Assembly: GCF_040365005.1 (NCBI RefSeq)
Contig: NZ_BAABWV010000004.1
Location: forward strand, 1-64,000
DNA length: 64,000 nucleotides
Direction of reading: 5' to 3'
Source: Antarcticimicrobium sp040365005
GTDB taxonomy: Bacteria > Pseudomonadota > Alphaproteobacteria > Rhodobacterales > Rhodobacteraceae
The notes beneath the pieces were generated by a model. The model saw only the letters and a list, made by a program, of their open reading frames with translations. It did no database searches and had not been told where the DNA came from. Positions 50,978 to 60,047 of the stretch are shown one piece after another. The position numbers and the translations under genes are program-made. The first letter of the stretch is position 1. The number at the start of each line of letters is the position of its first letter.

Positions 50978-52144
50978 ATGACCGAGACGCAGCAATCTTC
51001 CACCCCCCCACTACTCCCACCCACCACGGAAGATGATCGGTTCGCGTGGCTTCGCCTGCTGCGTTCCTACCGGGTGGGAACCTCGACCTTTTACCGGCTG
51101 ATGGCCGAGCACGGCAGCGCACAACGCGCACTGGCGGCCCTGCCGGCGGTGGCCCGCAGCGCCGGGCTGGACCAATATGCCCCCTGCCCCGAGGCCCGGA
51201 TCGAGGCCGAACTCACCGCTGCCCGCGCCGCCCGTGCCACGCTGATCTGTATCGGCGCGCCCGGCTATCCCGCCGAGCTGGCGCGCATCACCGATGCGCC
51301 GCCGATGCTCTGGGCGGTGGGCGACGCGACCCTGCTGGACCGTCCCACGGTCGCGCTGGTGGGGGCACGCAACGCCTCGTCGCTGGGCACCCGGATGGCG
51401 CGGGCGCTGGCGAAGGAACTGGGCGAGGCCGGCTTCGTTGTCGCCTCGGGCCTGGCACGCGGGGTGGATGCGGCGGCCCACCTGGCGGCGCTGGAGACCG
51501 GCACCGTCGCGGTGCTGGCCGGGGGCGTCGACGTGATCTACCCGCCCGAGAACGCGGGACTGGCCGCCGATATCGCCGAACGTGGGCTGCTGCTGTCGGA
51601 ACAGCCGATGGGCATGGCCCCGCAGGCGCGGCATTTCCCGTGCCGCAACCGGATCATCTCGGGGTTGGCGCAGGCGGTCGTGGTGGTCGAGGCCGCCGCG
51701 CGCTCGGGCAGCCTGATCACCGCGCGCGACGCGCTGGACCAGGGGCGCGAGGTGCTGGCGGTGCCGGGGCACCCGTTCGACGCCCGCGCCGCCGGCTGCA
51801 ACACGCTGATCCGAGACGGCGCCACGCTGGTGCGCGGCGGTCGGGACGTGATCGCGGCACTGCCCCCCGAGCAGGAAGACGCAATAGAAGAGGTAAAAAG
51901 GGCACAACGCGAGGTGCCGCAATCGCCACCTCCCGCCCCGCCGCCGGACAGGCGTAGCCTGCGCGAGACCGCGCAGCTGCACCAGCAGATCCTGTCGCGG
52001 CTGGGCCCCTCGCCGCTGGGCGAGGACCAGTTGATCCGCGACCTCTCGGTGCCGCCCGGACGGGTCGGGCCGGCGCTGGTGGACCTGGAACTGGAGGGCA
52101 AGATCACCCGGCAGGCCGGCGGGTTGCTGTCGCTTCGGCAGTAG
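50978..52144 (+). CDS. dprA: DNA-processing protein DprA
   Basis: DprA loads RecA onto incoming single-stranded DNA during natural transformation (and gene-transfer-agent uptake in Rhodobacterales). The 388-residue protein has the Rossmann core VGARNASSLGTRMARALAKELGEAGFVVASGLARGVDAAAH, GGVDVIYPPEN and SEQPMGMAPQARHFPCRNRIISGL, plus an N-terminal helical domain and a C-terminal winged helix (LHQQILSRLGPSPLGEDQLIRDLSVP). Length and domain order are complete. It is alone in its unit, between tldD and topA. Confidence 0.95.
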   Translation: MTETQQSSTPPLLPPTTEDDRFAWLRLLRSYRVGTSTFYRLMAEHGSAQRALAALPAVARSAGLDQYAPCPEARIEAELTAARAARATLICIGAPGYPAELARITDAPPMLWAVGDATLLDRPTVALVGARNASSLGTRMARALAKELGEAGFVVASGLARGVDAAAHLAALETGTVAVLAGGVDVIYPPENAGLAADIAERGLLLSEQPMGMAPQARHFPCRNRIISGLAQAVVVVEAAARSGSLITARDALDQGREVLAVPGHPFDARAAGCNTLIRDGATLVRGGRDVIAALPPEQEDAIEEVKRAQREVPQSPPPAPPPDRRSLRETAQLHQQILSRLGPSPLGEDQLIRDLSVPPGRVGPALVDLELEGKITRQAGGLLSLRQ

Positions 52145-52328
52145 TGCGGCCAGCCGCGACGTTGGTAACGCGTGCGGTTCCGCCCCCCGGTCACGCGGGA
52201 CACAGGCGAGATCGACGGGTATCCGGGTGAGGCACCGGGGGGCGATCCGGGCACATTGTTCCCCGTGGACCGATTCGGACATCGATTCGAGCACAGATTC
52301 GGGGGGGCAGAAGAAGGCGCGGCGCCGG

Positions 52329-52778
52329 TTACATCCCCCGGCAGGCCTCGGGGATCACCGGGCGCCAGACCGTGCAGATCGGGCCATAGGCGTACCAGAC
52401 ATCCGACGCGCCCATCGCCCAATGCACCGCGACCCAGGTTCGGCCTGATCGGACATAGAGCGCCTGCATCGTGGTGCCGCCCTCCATGCCCTGCGGGTCG
52501 ATCTCTCCCCGGGCATAGCCGGGCGTCTGCCAGAGCGATATCTCGCCGCCGCCCGGGCGCTGCGGCGAGACCGAGGCAAACCCCAGATTACCGCTGACCC
52601 GCAGGTCGTGGACGACGAATTCGACCGGCGCCCCCAGAAGCCAGACCGCGTGCGGGCGCAGCGCGTCCATCAGCGCCGCGCGCAGGTCGGTGCCCCGCTG
52701 CGGCTCATACCAGCCCTGCGCCAGGGCCGGGACCGGCCCGGCCAGCAGGAAAACGACCATGATCGCGACACGCAGCAT
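52329..52778 (-). CDS. Hypothetical secreted protein
   Basis: A 149-residue protein with a signal peptide (VAIMVVFLLAGPVPALAQG). The mature part is about 125 residues, begins WYEPQRGTDLRAALMDALRPHAVWLLGAPVEFVVHDLRV and has conserved tryptophans (WVAVHWAMGASDVWYAYG) and two cysteines near the end (C136 and C146 or so). This looks like a small periplasmic beta-sheet protein with a disulfide. No family name can be given. It is divergent from topA and sits in an otherwise empty gap. Confidence 0.7.
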   Translation of the reverse strand: MLRVAIMVVFLLAGPVPALAQGWYEPQRGTDLRAALMDALRPHAVWLLGAPVEFVVHDLRVSGNLGFASVSPQRPGGGEISLWQTPGYARGEIDPQGMEGGTTMQALYVRSGRTWVAVHWAMGASDVWYAYGPICTVWRPVIPEACRGM

Positions 52779-52929
52779 TGTCCGACCCTTCCCTCAACCG
52801 GCGCAAACCGCATCGGTCCACCAAGGGTATTGTGTGCCGAAACGGCGCGGATTGACAATCTGCCCTTGCGCCCCACATGGTGGCCCGCCATAGAAAGCGC
52901 CAATATTGTCGCGAGAGGTTTTCCGCTAA

Positions 52930-55524
52930 ATGCCCGTAGTTGTTGTCGAATCCCCAGCCAAAGCAAAAACGATCAACAAATACCTCGGCCCCGACTACAC
53001 CGTTTTGGCGTCATATGGGCACGTGCGTGACCTGCCGCCCAAGGACGGATCGGTCGATCCCGAGCATGATTTCGACATGAAATGGGAGATCGCCACCGAC
53101 AGCCGCAAGCACGTCAAGGCGATCGCCGACGCGCTGAAAGAGGACAACGCGTTGATCCTCGCGACCGACCCCGACCGCGAGGGCGAGGCGATCAGCTGGC
53201 ATTTGCAGGAGGCCCTGACCAAGCGCAAGTCGATCAAGAAGGACACGGCGGTGTCGCGGGTCACCTTCAACGCCATCACCAAGGACGCGGTGACCGAGGC
53301 GATGAAACATCCGCGCGATGTCGATGCGCCGCTGGTCGAAGCCTATCTGGCGCGCCGCGCGCTGGATTACCTCGTCGGGTTCAACCTGTCCCCGGTGCTG
53401 TGGCGCAAGCTGCCCGGCGCCAAGTCGGCGGGCCGGGTGCAATCGGTCTGCCTGCGGCTGATCGTCGAGCGCGAGATGGAGATCGAGGCGTTCAACCCGC
53501 GCGAATACTGGTCGGTCAAGGCGGTGCTCTCGACCCCGCGCGGGCAGGAGTTCGAGGCCCGGCTGACCCTTCTGGCGGGCAAGAAGCTCGACAAATACGA
53601 TATCGCCAACGCCACCCAGGCGGAACTGGCGGTGCAGGCGATCACCAGCCGCGACCTGAGCGTGGCCAGCGTCGAGGCCAAGCCGGCCAACCGCAACCCC
53701 TCACCGCCGTTCATGACCTCGACCCTGCAGCAGGAGGCCAGCCGCAAGTTCGGCATGGGCGCGCGCCAGACCATGAGCACGGCGCAGCGGCTCTACGAGG
53801 CGGGTTACATCACCTACATGCGGACCGACGGCATCGACATGGCGCCCGAGGCTGTGACCGCCGCGCGCGACGCGATCAAGGACCGCTACGGCGCCGAATA
53901 CGTGCCCGGCAGCCCGCGCATCTACAAGAACAAGGCCAAGAACGCGCAGGAAGCGCACGAATGTATCCGCCCCACCGACATGACCCGTGACGCCGAGGCG
54001 CTGAAGGTGACGGATGCGGACCAGCGCAAGCTTTACGACCTGATCTGGAAACGGACGCTGGCCAGCCAGATGGAGGCGGCCCGGCTGGAGCGGACCACCG
54101 TCGAGATCGCCAGCGCCGACGGCCAGGTCGGGCTGCGCGCGACCGGGCAGGTGATGTTGTTCGACGGTTTCATGCGGGTCTATGAAGAGGGGCGCGACGA
54201 CGTCACCGACGAGGACGACAAGCGCCTGCCGCAGATCATGCAGGGCGAACCCGCCGAGAAGCGCACGATCAGCCCGGAACAGCATTTCACCCAGCCGCCG
54301 CCGCGCTATACCGAGGCGACGCTGGTCAAGAAGATGGAAGAGCTGGGCATCGGGCGGCCCTCGACCTATGCCAGCATCGTCACCACGATCCAGGACCGGG
54401 GCTATGTCCGCAAGGAAAAGAACCGGCTGATTCCCGAGGACAAGGGGCGGTTGGTGATCGCCTTTCTGCAAAACTACTTCCGCAAGTACGTCGGCTATGA
54501 CTTTACCGCCGAGCTCGAGAACGAGCTGGACCATGTCAGTGCCGGCGAGGCCGATTACAAGGAGGTGCTGGCGAAGTTCTGGCGCGATTTCTCGGCCGCC
54601 ATCGCCGAGACCTCGGAACTGCGCATCACCGAGGTGCTGGAAAAGATCAACGAGGTGCTGGAGCCGCACCTTTTCCCGCCCAAGGAGGATGGCAGCGACC
54701 CGCGGCTTTGCCCCAATTGCGGCAAAGGCCGACTGAGCATGCGCACCGCACGCTCGGGCGGGGCGTTCATCGGCTGTTCGAACTATCCCGAGTGCCGCTA
54801 TACCCGTCCGTTCGGCCCGCCGGGCATGGAGACCGACGAGATCGGCCCGGACGGCAAGCTGCTGGGCTATGACAACGACGATGCGATCAGCCTGCGCAAG
54901 GGCCGCTTCGGCCCCTATGTGCAGCGGGGCGAGGCCACCGAGGAGGTGCCGAAACCGCCGCGTGCCTCGATCCCCAAGGGCTGGGAGCTGGACCAGGTCG
55001 ACCTGGAAAAGGCGCTGATGCTGCTGAACCTGCCGCGCGAGGTCGGGGCGCACCCCGAGGATGGCGAGATGATCGAGGCGGCGATCGGCCGTTATGGTCC
55101 CTACGTCAAGCACGGCAAGGTCTATGCCAACCTCAAGGACGTCGAGGACGTCTTCACCATCGGCATCAACCGTGCCGTGGACGAACTGGCCAAGAAGGCG
55201 GCGCGCGGCGGGCGCGGCGCGGCGGCCAAACCGCTCAAGGAGCTGGGCGAACACCCCACCGAGGGCGGCCCGGTGAACGTGATGGACGGCCGTTACGGGC
55301 CCTATGTCAAATGGGGCAAGATTAACGCCACCCTGCCGAAAGAGACCGAGCCGGCGGATCTGACCATGGACCAGGCGGTGGCCCTGATCGCCGAGAAGGC
55401 GGCCAAGAAAAAGCCGGCGCGCAAGACAGCCGCCAAGAAAAAGGCCGCGCCGAAGAAGAAACCGGCCGCCAAGAAGACCTCGGCGAAAAAGGCCACGACG
55501 AAAAAGGCGGAGGCCGAGGACTAG
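52930..55524 (+). CDS. topA: DNA topoisomerase I
   Basis: TopA relaxes negative supercoils by a type IA single-strand passage. The 864-residue enzyme has the TOPRIM acidic motif DPDREGE (residues about 80-86), the active-site tyrosine Y296 in ITYMRTDG, and one clear C4 zinc ribbon near residues 595-620 (CPNCGKG, CSNYPEC). Further topo C-terminal repeats (GRFGPYVQRG, GRYGPYVKHG, GRYGPYVKWG) follow, and a lysine/alanine-rich tail ends the protein. The start ATG 52930 begins MPVVVVESPAKAKTI, the family N-terminus. Confidence 0.97.
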   Translation: MPVVVVESPAKAKTINKYLGPDYTVLASYGHVRDLPPKDGSVDPEHDFDMKWEIATDSRKHVKAIADALKEDNALILATDPDREGEAISWHLQEALTKRKSIKKDTAVSRVTFNAITKDAVTEAMKHPRDVDAPLVEAYLARRALDYLVGFNLSPVLWRKLPGAKSAGRVQSVCLRLIVEREMEIEAFNPREYWSVKAVLSTPRGQEFEARLTLLAGKKLDKYDIANATQAELAVQAITSRDLSVASVEAKPANRNPSPPFMTSTLQQEASRKFGMGARQTMSTAQRLYEAGYITYMRTDGIDMAPEAVTAARDAIKDRYGAEYVPGSPRIYKNKAKNAQEAHECIRPTDMTRDAEALKVTDADQRKLYDLIWKRTLASQMEAARLERTTVEIASADGQVGLRATGQVMLFDGFMRVYEEGRDDVTDEDDKRLPQIMQGEPAEKRTISPEQHFTQPPPRYTEATLVKKMEELGIGRPSTYASIVTTIQDRGYVRKEKNRLIPEDKGRLVIAFLQNYFRKYVGYDFTAELENELDHVSAGEADYKEVLAKFWRDFSAAIAETSELRITEVLEKINEVLEPHLFPPKEDGSDPRLCPNCGKGRLSMRTARSGGAFIGCSNYPECRYTRPFGPPGMETDEIGPDGKLLGYDNDDAISLRKGRFGPYVQRGEATEEVPKPPRASIPKGWELDQVDLEKALMLLNLPREVGAHPEDGEMIEAAIGRYGPYVKHGKVYANLKDVEDVFTIGINRAVDELAKKAARGGRGAAAKPLKELGEHPTEGGPVNVMDGRYGPYVKWGKINATLPKETEPADLTMDQAVALIAEKAAKKKPARKTAAKKKAAPKKKPAAKKTSAKKATTKKAEAED

Positions 55525-55606
55525 GGCACGCCGCCGGCGATCCGACATCAATGGGCGCGTCGCCACGGCGGCGCGTCTGTTTCGTTCGGGCGCCCGATGG
55601 CGCGGC

Positions 55607-56614
55607 TCAGGCGAGGATATCGTCGCTCAACGCGTCGATGGTGGTGTCCAGAACCGTGAGCGTATCGCCCCCGCCGAAGTCGAACAGCACGTCCGCGCCC
55701 CGTTGGGTGGCATGGTCGAGGATATCGGCGCTGTCGCCCAGATCGCGGAACACGATCACGTCGAGATCATCTGTGAAATCGGTGATGGTGTCCTGGCCGC
55801 CGGAGTCGCGGAAGATGAACCTGTCGGCCCCGCCCCCGCCGGTCAGCCTGTCGTCGCCGGCCTGACCGTCCAGCCGGTCGCGGTGGGCCCCGCCGAACAA
55901 CCTGTCGTCATCGCGCCCGCTCTTCAGGATGTCGCGCCCGGGTCCGCCCCGGAGGGTGTCGTCCCCGGCGTTGCCCTTGAGCCGGTCGCGCCCGGCGCCG
56001 CCAAGCAGCGTGTCGTCGCCCGCCCGGCCCTTGACCACATCCGCGCCGGTCAGTGCGACGATCCGGTCGTCGCCATCGCTGCCGGACAGCCGGTCGTCGC
56101 CCGTCAGGGTGGCCGAGGCGACAAAGGGGATATTGTAGCCGCCGAACAACTCGAGGTAGTCACCGATACCGGTGCCATAGGCGTCGGTGCGTCCATCACT
56201 GCCGCCCGTCTCGACCCAATCGCGCAGCCCGCCGGCGCCCAGCAGGTGCGCCCCGGCCAGCAGGCCGCTCGCGGTCAGGTGGATTCCGCCGATCACGTGG
56301 CCGAGCGCCGCGTCGACCTCCACCGCCCCGATATAGCGCCACAAGAGCTGCATCCATTCGCCGGCGGCGGCGTCCTGTGCCCCGGGCGTGGCGAGGAAAT
56401 CGGCGGCCGAGGTGATGCCCAGCTTGCCCGTGAACCCGGCGTCAAACCGGTTGTCATAGGGGTTGGAGTCGCGGACAACCAAGCCGAGATCGACCAGCGC
56501 CGCCTCGCCGAACTGGTAGGCGCCGAGATAGCCCAGCGTATTCACCGCCGTGTAGTCGCCCGAGGATTCGCGCATCCGCAGTGCGGCAAGGAACTCCGTG
56601 TAGGTGCCGGTCAT
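55607..56614 (-). CDS. RTX protein with a lysozyme-like N-terminal domain
   Basis: A 335-residue protein with no Sec signal. The first 170 residues resemble a lysozyme/lytic-transglycosylase fold: a glutamate at E16 in RMRESSGDY, the GYLGAYQFG segment and AGAHLLGAGGLRDW. Residues about 175-290 are RTX nonapeptides (SGSDGDDRIV, GRAGDDTLLGG, GNAGDDTLRGG, GGGGADRFIF), and the tail (DTLTVLDTTIDALSDDIL) is like other RTX secretion ends. The combination suggests a type I-secreted peptidoglycan hydrolase, but no exporter genes are adjacent. It could also be an effector or a cell-wall remodeller. Confidence 0.78.
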   Translation of the reverse strand: MTGTYTEFLAALRMRESSGDYTAVNTLGYLGAYQFGEAALVDLGLVVRDSNPYDNRFDAGFTGKLGITSAADFLATPGAQDAAAGEWMQLLWRYIGAVEVDAALGHVIGGIHLTASGLLAGAHLLGAGGLRDWVETGGSDGRTDAYGTGIGDYLELFGGYNIPFVASATLTGDDRLSGSDGDDRIVALTGADVVKGRAGDDTLLGGAGRDRLKGNAGDDTLRGGPGRDILKSGRDDDRLFGGAHRDRLDGQAGDDRLTGGGGADRFIFRDSGGQDTITDFTDDLDVIVFRDLGDSADILDHATQRGADVLFDFGGGDTLTVLDTTIDALSDDILA

Positions 56615-56874
56615 GGTGGGTCCGTCCTGTATCGTCGTCAGTCTCGTGGCACGTCCGCCGGGCTGGATCGAACCACCAAATTATGGCATCACAAGGCCGT
56701 GCAAACGGCATCCCCCACCCTTTCGTGATATGCGCCCCCGTATTTCTACGTATTGGCCGAAGAGGGTCAGCCGGGATACACGCAGCCGCAGGGAGGCGTG
56801 GCCGGGGCGCAACATTGACTCTTGCCCCCCTGCCCGGCAGTGATTGCCGCAACCTGGGTTTTAGGGAGTGATCC

Positions 56875-57579
56875 ATGAATAAGATATACCCCACCGCCGC
56901 CGACGCGCTGGACGGCGTTCTGTTCGACGGCATGCTGATCGCCGCGGGGGGCTTCGGCCTTTGCGGCATTCCGGAATTGCTGATCGCGGCGATCCGCGAT
57001 GCCGGCACCAAGGATCTGACCGTCGCCTCCAACAACGCGGGCGTCGATGATTTCGGTCTGGGCGTTCTGCTGCAGACCCGCCAGGTCAAGAAGATGATGT
57101 CCTCCTACGTGGGCGAGAACGCGGAATTCATGCGCCAGTACCTGAGCGGAGAGCTGGAGCTGGAATTCAACCCGCAGGGCACCCTGGCCGAGCGCATGCG
57201 CGCCGGCGGCTGCGGCATCCCGGGGTTCTACACCAAGACCGGCGTGGGCACCGTGATCGCCGAGGGCAAGGAGCACAAGGACTTCGACGGCGAGACCTAT
57301 ATCATGGAGAAGGGCATCTTTGCCGATCTCTCGATCGTCAAGGCATGGAAGGCCGACACCACCGGCAACCTGGTGTTCCGCAAGACCGCGCGCAACTTCA
57401 ACCCGCCGGCGGCGATGTGCGGCAAGGTCTGCATCGTCGAGGTCGAAGAAATCGTCGAACCCGGCGAGCTGGACCCCGACACCATCCACCTGCCCGGCGT
57501 CTACGTGCATCGCATCGTGCAGGGCGAGCACGAAAAGCGCATCGAACAGCGCACCACCCGCAAGCGTGAGGAGGCTTGA
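56875..57579 (+). CDS. scoA: 3-oxoacid CoA-transferase subunit A
   Basis: Subunit A of a succinyl-CoA:3-oxoacid (acetoacetate) CoA-transferase. The 234-residue protein has IAAGGFGLCGIPELLIAAI near the N-terminus, the NNAGVDDFGLGVLL motif and GFYTKTGVGT. It transfers CoA from succinyl-CoA to acetoacetate in ketone-body and PHB-related catabolism. GGAG lies ahead of the ATG, and subunit B follows directly. An atoD name would describe the same family. Confidence 0.93.
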   Translation: MNKIYPTAADALDGVLFDGMLIAAGGFGLCGIPELLIAAIRDAGTKDLTVASNNAGVDDFGLGVLLQTRQVKKMMSSYVGENAEFMRQYLSGELELEFNPQGTLAERMRAGGCGIPGFYTKTGVGTVIAEGKEHKDFDGETYIMEKGIFADLSIVKAWKADTTGNLVFRKTARNFNPPAAMCGKVCIVEVEEIVEPGELDPDTIHLPGVYVHRIVQGEHEKRIEQRTTRKREEA

Positions 57580-57581
57580 TC

Positions 57582-58205
57582 ATGCCCTGGGACCGTAATC
57601 AAATGGCCGAGCGCGCCGCGCAGGAGCTGGAAGACGGCATGTACGTGAACCTCGGCATCGGGATCCCGACGCTGGTGGCGAACTATGTCGGCGACAAGGA
57701 CATCACGCTGCAATCGGAAAACGGTATGCTGGGCATGGGTCCGTTTCCCTTTGAGGGGGAAGAGGATCCCGATCTGATCAACGCCGGCAAGCAGACCATC
57801 ACCGAGCTGCGCCGCACCGCCTATTTCGACAGCGCCACCTCGTTCGGGATGATCCGGGGCGGCAAGATCGCCGCCGCGATCCTGGGCGCGATGGAGGTCA
57901 GCGAGAACGGCGACCTGGCCAACTGGATGATCCCCGGCAAGCTGGTCAAGGGCATGGGCGGCGCCATGGACCTCGTGGCCGGGGTCGGCCGCGTGATCGT
58001 GGTGATGGACCACACCAACAAGCACGGTGAGTCGAAGATCCTCAAGGAATGCACGCTGCCGCTGACCGGCAAGGGCGTGGTCGACCGGATCATCACCAAC
58101 CTCGGCGTGCTGGACGTGGACCACAAGGGCCTGCACATCGTCGAGCTGGCCCCCGGCGTGACCCGCGAAGAGATGGTTGCCGCGACCGAGGCCACCATCG
58201 TGTGA
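57582..58205 (+). CDS. scoB: 3-oxoacid CoA-transferase subunit B
   Basis: The 207-residue partner of ScoA. It carries the catalytic glutamate in QSENGMLGMGP (near residue 47-51) that forms the glutamyl-CoA intermediate, and conserved YVNLGIGIPTLVANY near the N-terminus. The chosen ATG 57582 follows the scoA stop by 2 bp; an ATG six bases earlier (57576) is possible. Together the two genes form a complete heterodimeric enzyme. A hairpin lies just after the stop. Confidence 0.93.
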   Translation: MPWDRNQMAERAAQELEDGMYVNLGIGIPTLVANYVGDKDITLQSENGMLGMGPFPFEGEEDPDLINAGKQTITELRRTAYFDSATSFGMIRGGKIAAAILGAMEVSENGDLANWMIPGKLVKGMGGAMDLVAGVGRVIVVMDHTNKHGESKILKECTLPLTGKGVVDRIITNLGVLDVDHKGLHIVELAPGVTREEMVAATEATIV

Positions 58206-58211
58206 CGACCC

Positions 58212-58232
58212 GCCCCGGCCTGGTGCCGGGGC
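58212..58232. terminator. Shared hairpin between scoB and the transglycosylase gene
   Basis: GCCCCGGC (58212-58219) pairs with GCCGGGGC (58225-58232) around a 5-nt loop, between two convergent genes. No T-tract on the plus side; it may end both transcripts with Rho. Confidence 0.55.
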
Positions 58233-58236
58233 GAAA

Positions 58237-59076
58237 CTAGTTCATCGCCGCGAAAACGCAGCCGTCCGAGATCAGCTCAGGCGGCGTCAAACACAGCCCG
58301 CGCGCCACCTGGAACGCCGCCAGCACCTTGGGCACGTAATCGCGGGTCTCGGCATAGGGCGGCACCCCGGCGTGGTCGCGCACCGCCCCTGCACCCGCGT
58401 TGTAGCCGGCGAGCACCAGGATCGGGTCGTTCCCGAACTTCTCCATCAACCAGTCGAGGTATTTCACCCCGCCCGCGATGTTGTCGTCGGGCGCGAGGCT
58501 GTCGGTGACGCCGAACCGCGTGGCGGTATCGGGCATCAGTTGCATCAATCCCTGAGCACCGGCGCCGCTGACCGCGTCGGGCCTGCCCCCCGATTCCACC
58601 GCGATCACCGCCAGCACCAGCGCCGGGGACACCCGCGTGCCCACGGTCGCCTTGAGGATCGGGAGGCCGCGGGCGCGGGCGATCTCCTGCAGGGCCTGAA
58701 GGCGCGGCGCGGCCACCTTCTGTGCGCCACTGAGCAATTGCAGGGCCCCCTGCAGGCGGGACGGGCTGGCCTGGGCCAGGTCCGGCGAGATGTTCTCCCA
58801 AAACCAGTCGTACCGCCCCGGTGACGTCGGCGCAGCATTGGGATCAGCGGCGGCATCGGCAGCGGGGCCAGTCTCGGCCGGGGGCGGCGCGGCGGCCAGA
58901 CGCGCGGCCTGTTCCTCGGGGTCGATCTGCACCGTGATCCGGGGCGCGCTGCCCGGAGGGGGCGCCTTGATCCGCTTGGCCTGGAAATCGGAATAGGGCG
59001 TGGTCGCCTCGGCCGCGGCCTGCGCAACGGCCCATGCCAGTACGAGCGCCGCCGCGCCGATATCTCTGAACTGCAT
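58237..59076 (-). CDS. Lytic transglycosylase, SLT domain
   Basis: A 279-residue exported enzyme. A signal-like N-terminus (LVLAWAVAQAAAEA) is followed by a proline/alanine-rich stretch and an SLT domain at the C-terminus: the catalytic glutamate E161 in AVIAVESGGRPDAVS, then GAGAQGLMQLMPDTATRFGV and LAGYNAGAGAVRDHAG. It cleaves peptidoglycan glycan strands and often clears space for envelope machines. ATG 59076 gives a normal signal; the frame upstream is not signal-like. Its position next to the tad pilus cluster may be significant but the strands differ. Confidence 0.9.
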   Translation of the reverse strand: MQFRDIGAAALVLAWAVAQAAAEATTPYSDFQAKRIKAPPPGSAPRITVQIDPEEQAARLAAAPPPAETGPAADAAADPNAAPTSPGRYDWFWENISPDLAQASPSRLQGALQLLSGAQKVAAPRLQALQEIARARGLPILKATVGTRVSPALVLAVIAVESGGRPDAVSGAGAQGLMQLMPDTATRFGVTDSLAPDDNIAGGVKYLDWLMEKFGNDPILVLAGYNAGAGAVRDHAGVPPYAETRDYVPKVLAAFQVARGLCLTPPELISDGCVFAAMN

Positions 59077-59436
59077 CTGCTCGCCCCTTGCCCGGCCTGT
59101 CGTTTTTTCGCGACTCTGGGTCAAAAAGGCCTCCAGGACCAGAATTTCCGCCATATTTCCGTCATTTTTGGCGGTTTTTGCACCGGTTTGCATCTGGCCG
59201 GATATTTTTCCAGGTCGGGGTTGCCCTGAATCTTTGCGAGATTTCAACACCATGAGCGGAAAGCCAAAAGATCAAGGACGGTTGCTTTGAAAAATTCGTG
59301 ATTTGGCCCAATTCCTGCCACGACCGCTTGGCTATATGGCATCACACCACGACGGACGGAGCCGATGAGAGAGCAGGTTCCAACGGACGGCGGGGTTAAC
59401 GAATAAAACCTAGTGATCCTTTGGAGGGACCAAACC
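59077..59436. other. Intergenic region before the pilin gene (360 bp)
   Basis: The gap holds the promoter of the first Flp pilin and the start region of the transglycosylase. A GG-N10-GC pair at 59305-59318 (TGGCCC-AATTC-CTGC) weakly resembles a sigma-54 element, and TTAAC lies near 59396, but neither is convincing. No coding frame with a good start is present. The pilin's ribosome site GGAGGG is at 59423-59428. Confidence 0.5.
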
Positions 59437-59643
59437 ATGATCAAACTTTTCAAGAAATTCCGCGAGAGTGAAGCTGGCGCCGTGACCGTTGACTGGGTCG
59501 TGCTGACCGCAGCTGTTGTTGCCCTGGCCGGCGCCGCATACACCGCGATCTCGGGCGGCACGAACTCGCTGACCGAAGACACCGCGACATTCATCTCGGC
59601 GTCGACGCCGGGCACCACCGGTCTCGCCGAAGGCAGCAAATAA
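59437..59643 (+). CDS. Flp family type IVb pilin (first copy)
   Basis: A 68-residue pilin-like protein. The pattern is basic leader, then G-AVTVDW with the processed glycine near residue 14, followed by a hydrophobic helix (VVLTAAVVALAGAAYTAI) and a small polar tail. This is the Flp layout of Tad pili, but the usual E/Y pair after the cleavage site is D-W here. GGAGGG lies 8 bp before the ATG. A strong intrinsic terminator follows at 59675, so it may be made at higher levels than the downstream genes. Confidence 0.88.
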   Translation: MIKLFKKFRESEAGAVTVDWVVLTAAVVALAGAAYTAISGGTNSLTEDTATFISASTPGTTGLAEGSK

Positions 59644-59674
59644 TATCATTTGACGATCGCGAGATCGTCGGTGT

Positions 59675-59702
59675 CGCGCCTCCTGTGAGGCGCGGCATTT
59701 TT
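59675..59702 (+). terminator. Intrinsic terminator after the first pilin
   Basis: CGCGCCTC-ctgt-GAGGCGCG followed by gcATTTTT forms a classical terminator 32 bp after the stop, which could set a high pilin-to-machine ratio. Confidence 0.85.
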
Positions 59703-59852
59703 CCTTTTCCCGCTCAAGGCGGTGTTCGGCCAAACCGGCTGAGGATCAGCTTTGCCTCCTCCGCGACAAATTGATGCCGCATTGATCGGTTTTCTTTCAG
59801 AGATATTGAGATCCGGCCTCATGCTGGAGCGACCACCATCACGGAGACTATA

Positions 59853-60047
59853 ATGCATAACTTGGTGAGAAACATGGTCCGCTCCTTCGCCAGGGATGAA
59901 GAGGGCGCGGTCACTGTCGACTGGGTAATGCTGGTTGCGGTCGTCGTGGTTTCGGGCGGTCTGGCGGTTGCGCCCATGCTGCTTTCCGTGGATGACTTGG
60001 GCGCCAAGATCGCTGCGGCGATCCTGGCGCTGGACTTCGGCTGGTGA
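59853..60047 (+). CDS. Flp family type IVb pilin-like protein (second copy)
   Basis: A 64-residue protein with the same pattern as the first pilin: EEGAVTVDW followed by a hydrophobic helix (VMLVAVVVVSGGLAVAPMLL) and a short acidic tail. It shares the G-AVTVDW cleavage region and lies 210 bp downstream, so the two are paralogues. It may be the minor pilin of the pilus or an alternative major subunit. It starts 141 bp before cpaB. Confidence 0.8.
   Translation: MHNLVRNMVRSFARDEEGAVTVDWVMLVAVVVVSGGLAVAPMLLSVDDLGAKIAAAILALDFGW

Noticed and set aside
55525..55606. GC-rich imperfect hairpin after topA as a terminator
   Set aside because: The stem (GCGCGTCGCC with GGCGGCGCG) has mismatches and only a weak T-run, and it overlaps the end of a convergent gene; support is too poor to annotate.
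56660..56690. A tRNA T-arm-like string (GGTTCGATCC on the minus strand) before the RTX lysozyme-like gene
   Set aside because: No matching acceptor, D or anticodon arms can be formed around it, so it is not a tRNA gene or a credible fragment.
59305..59318. A sigma-54-like GG-N10-GC element before the Flp pilin
   Set aside because: Only the invariant dinucleotides fit (TGGCCC instead of TGGCAC, CTGC instead of TTGC), no enhancer-binding activator gene is nearby, and chance matches are common in GC-rich DNA.
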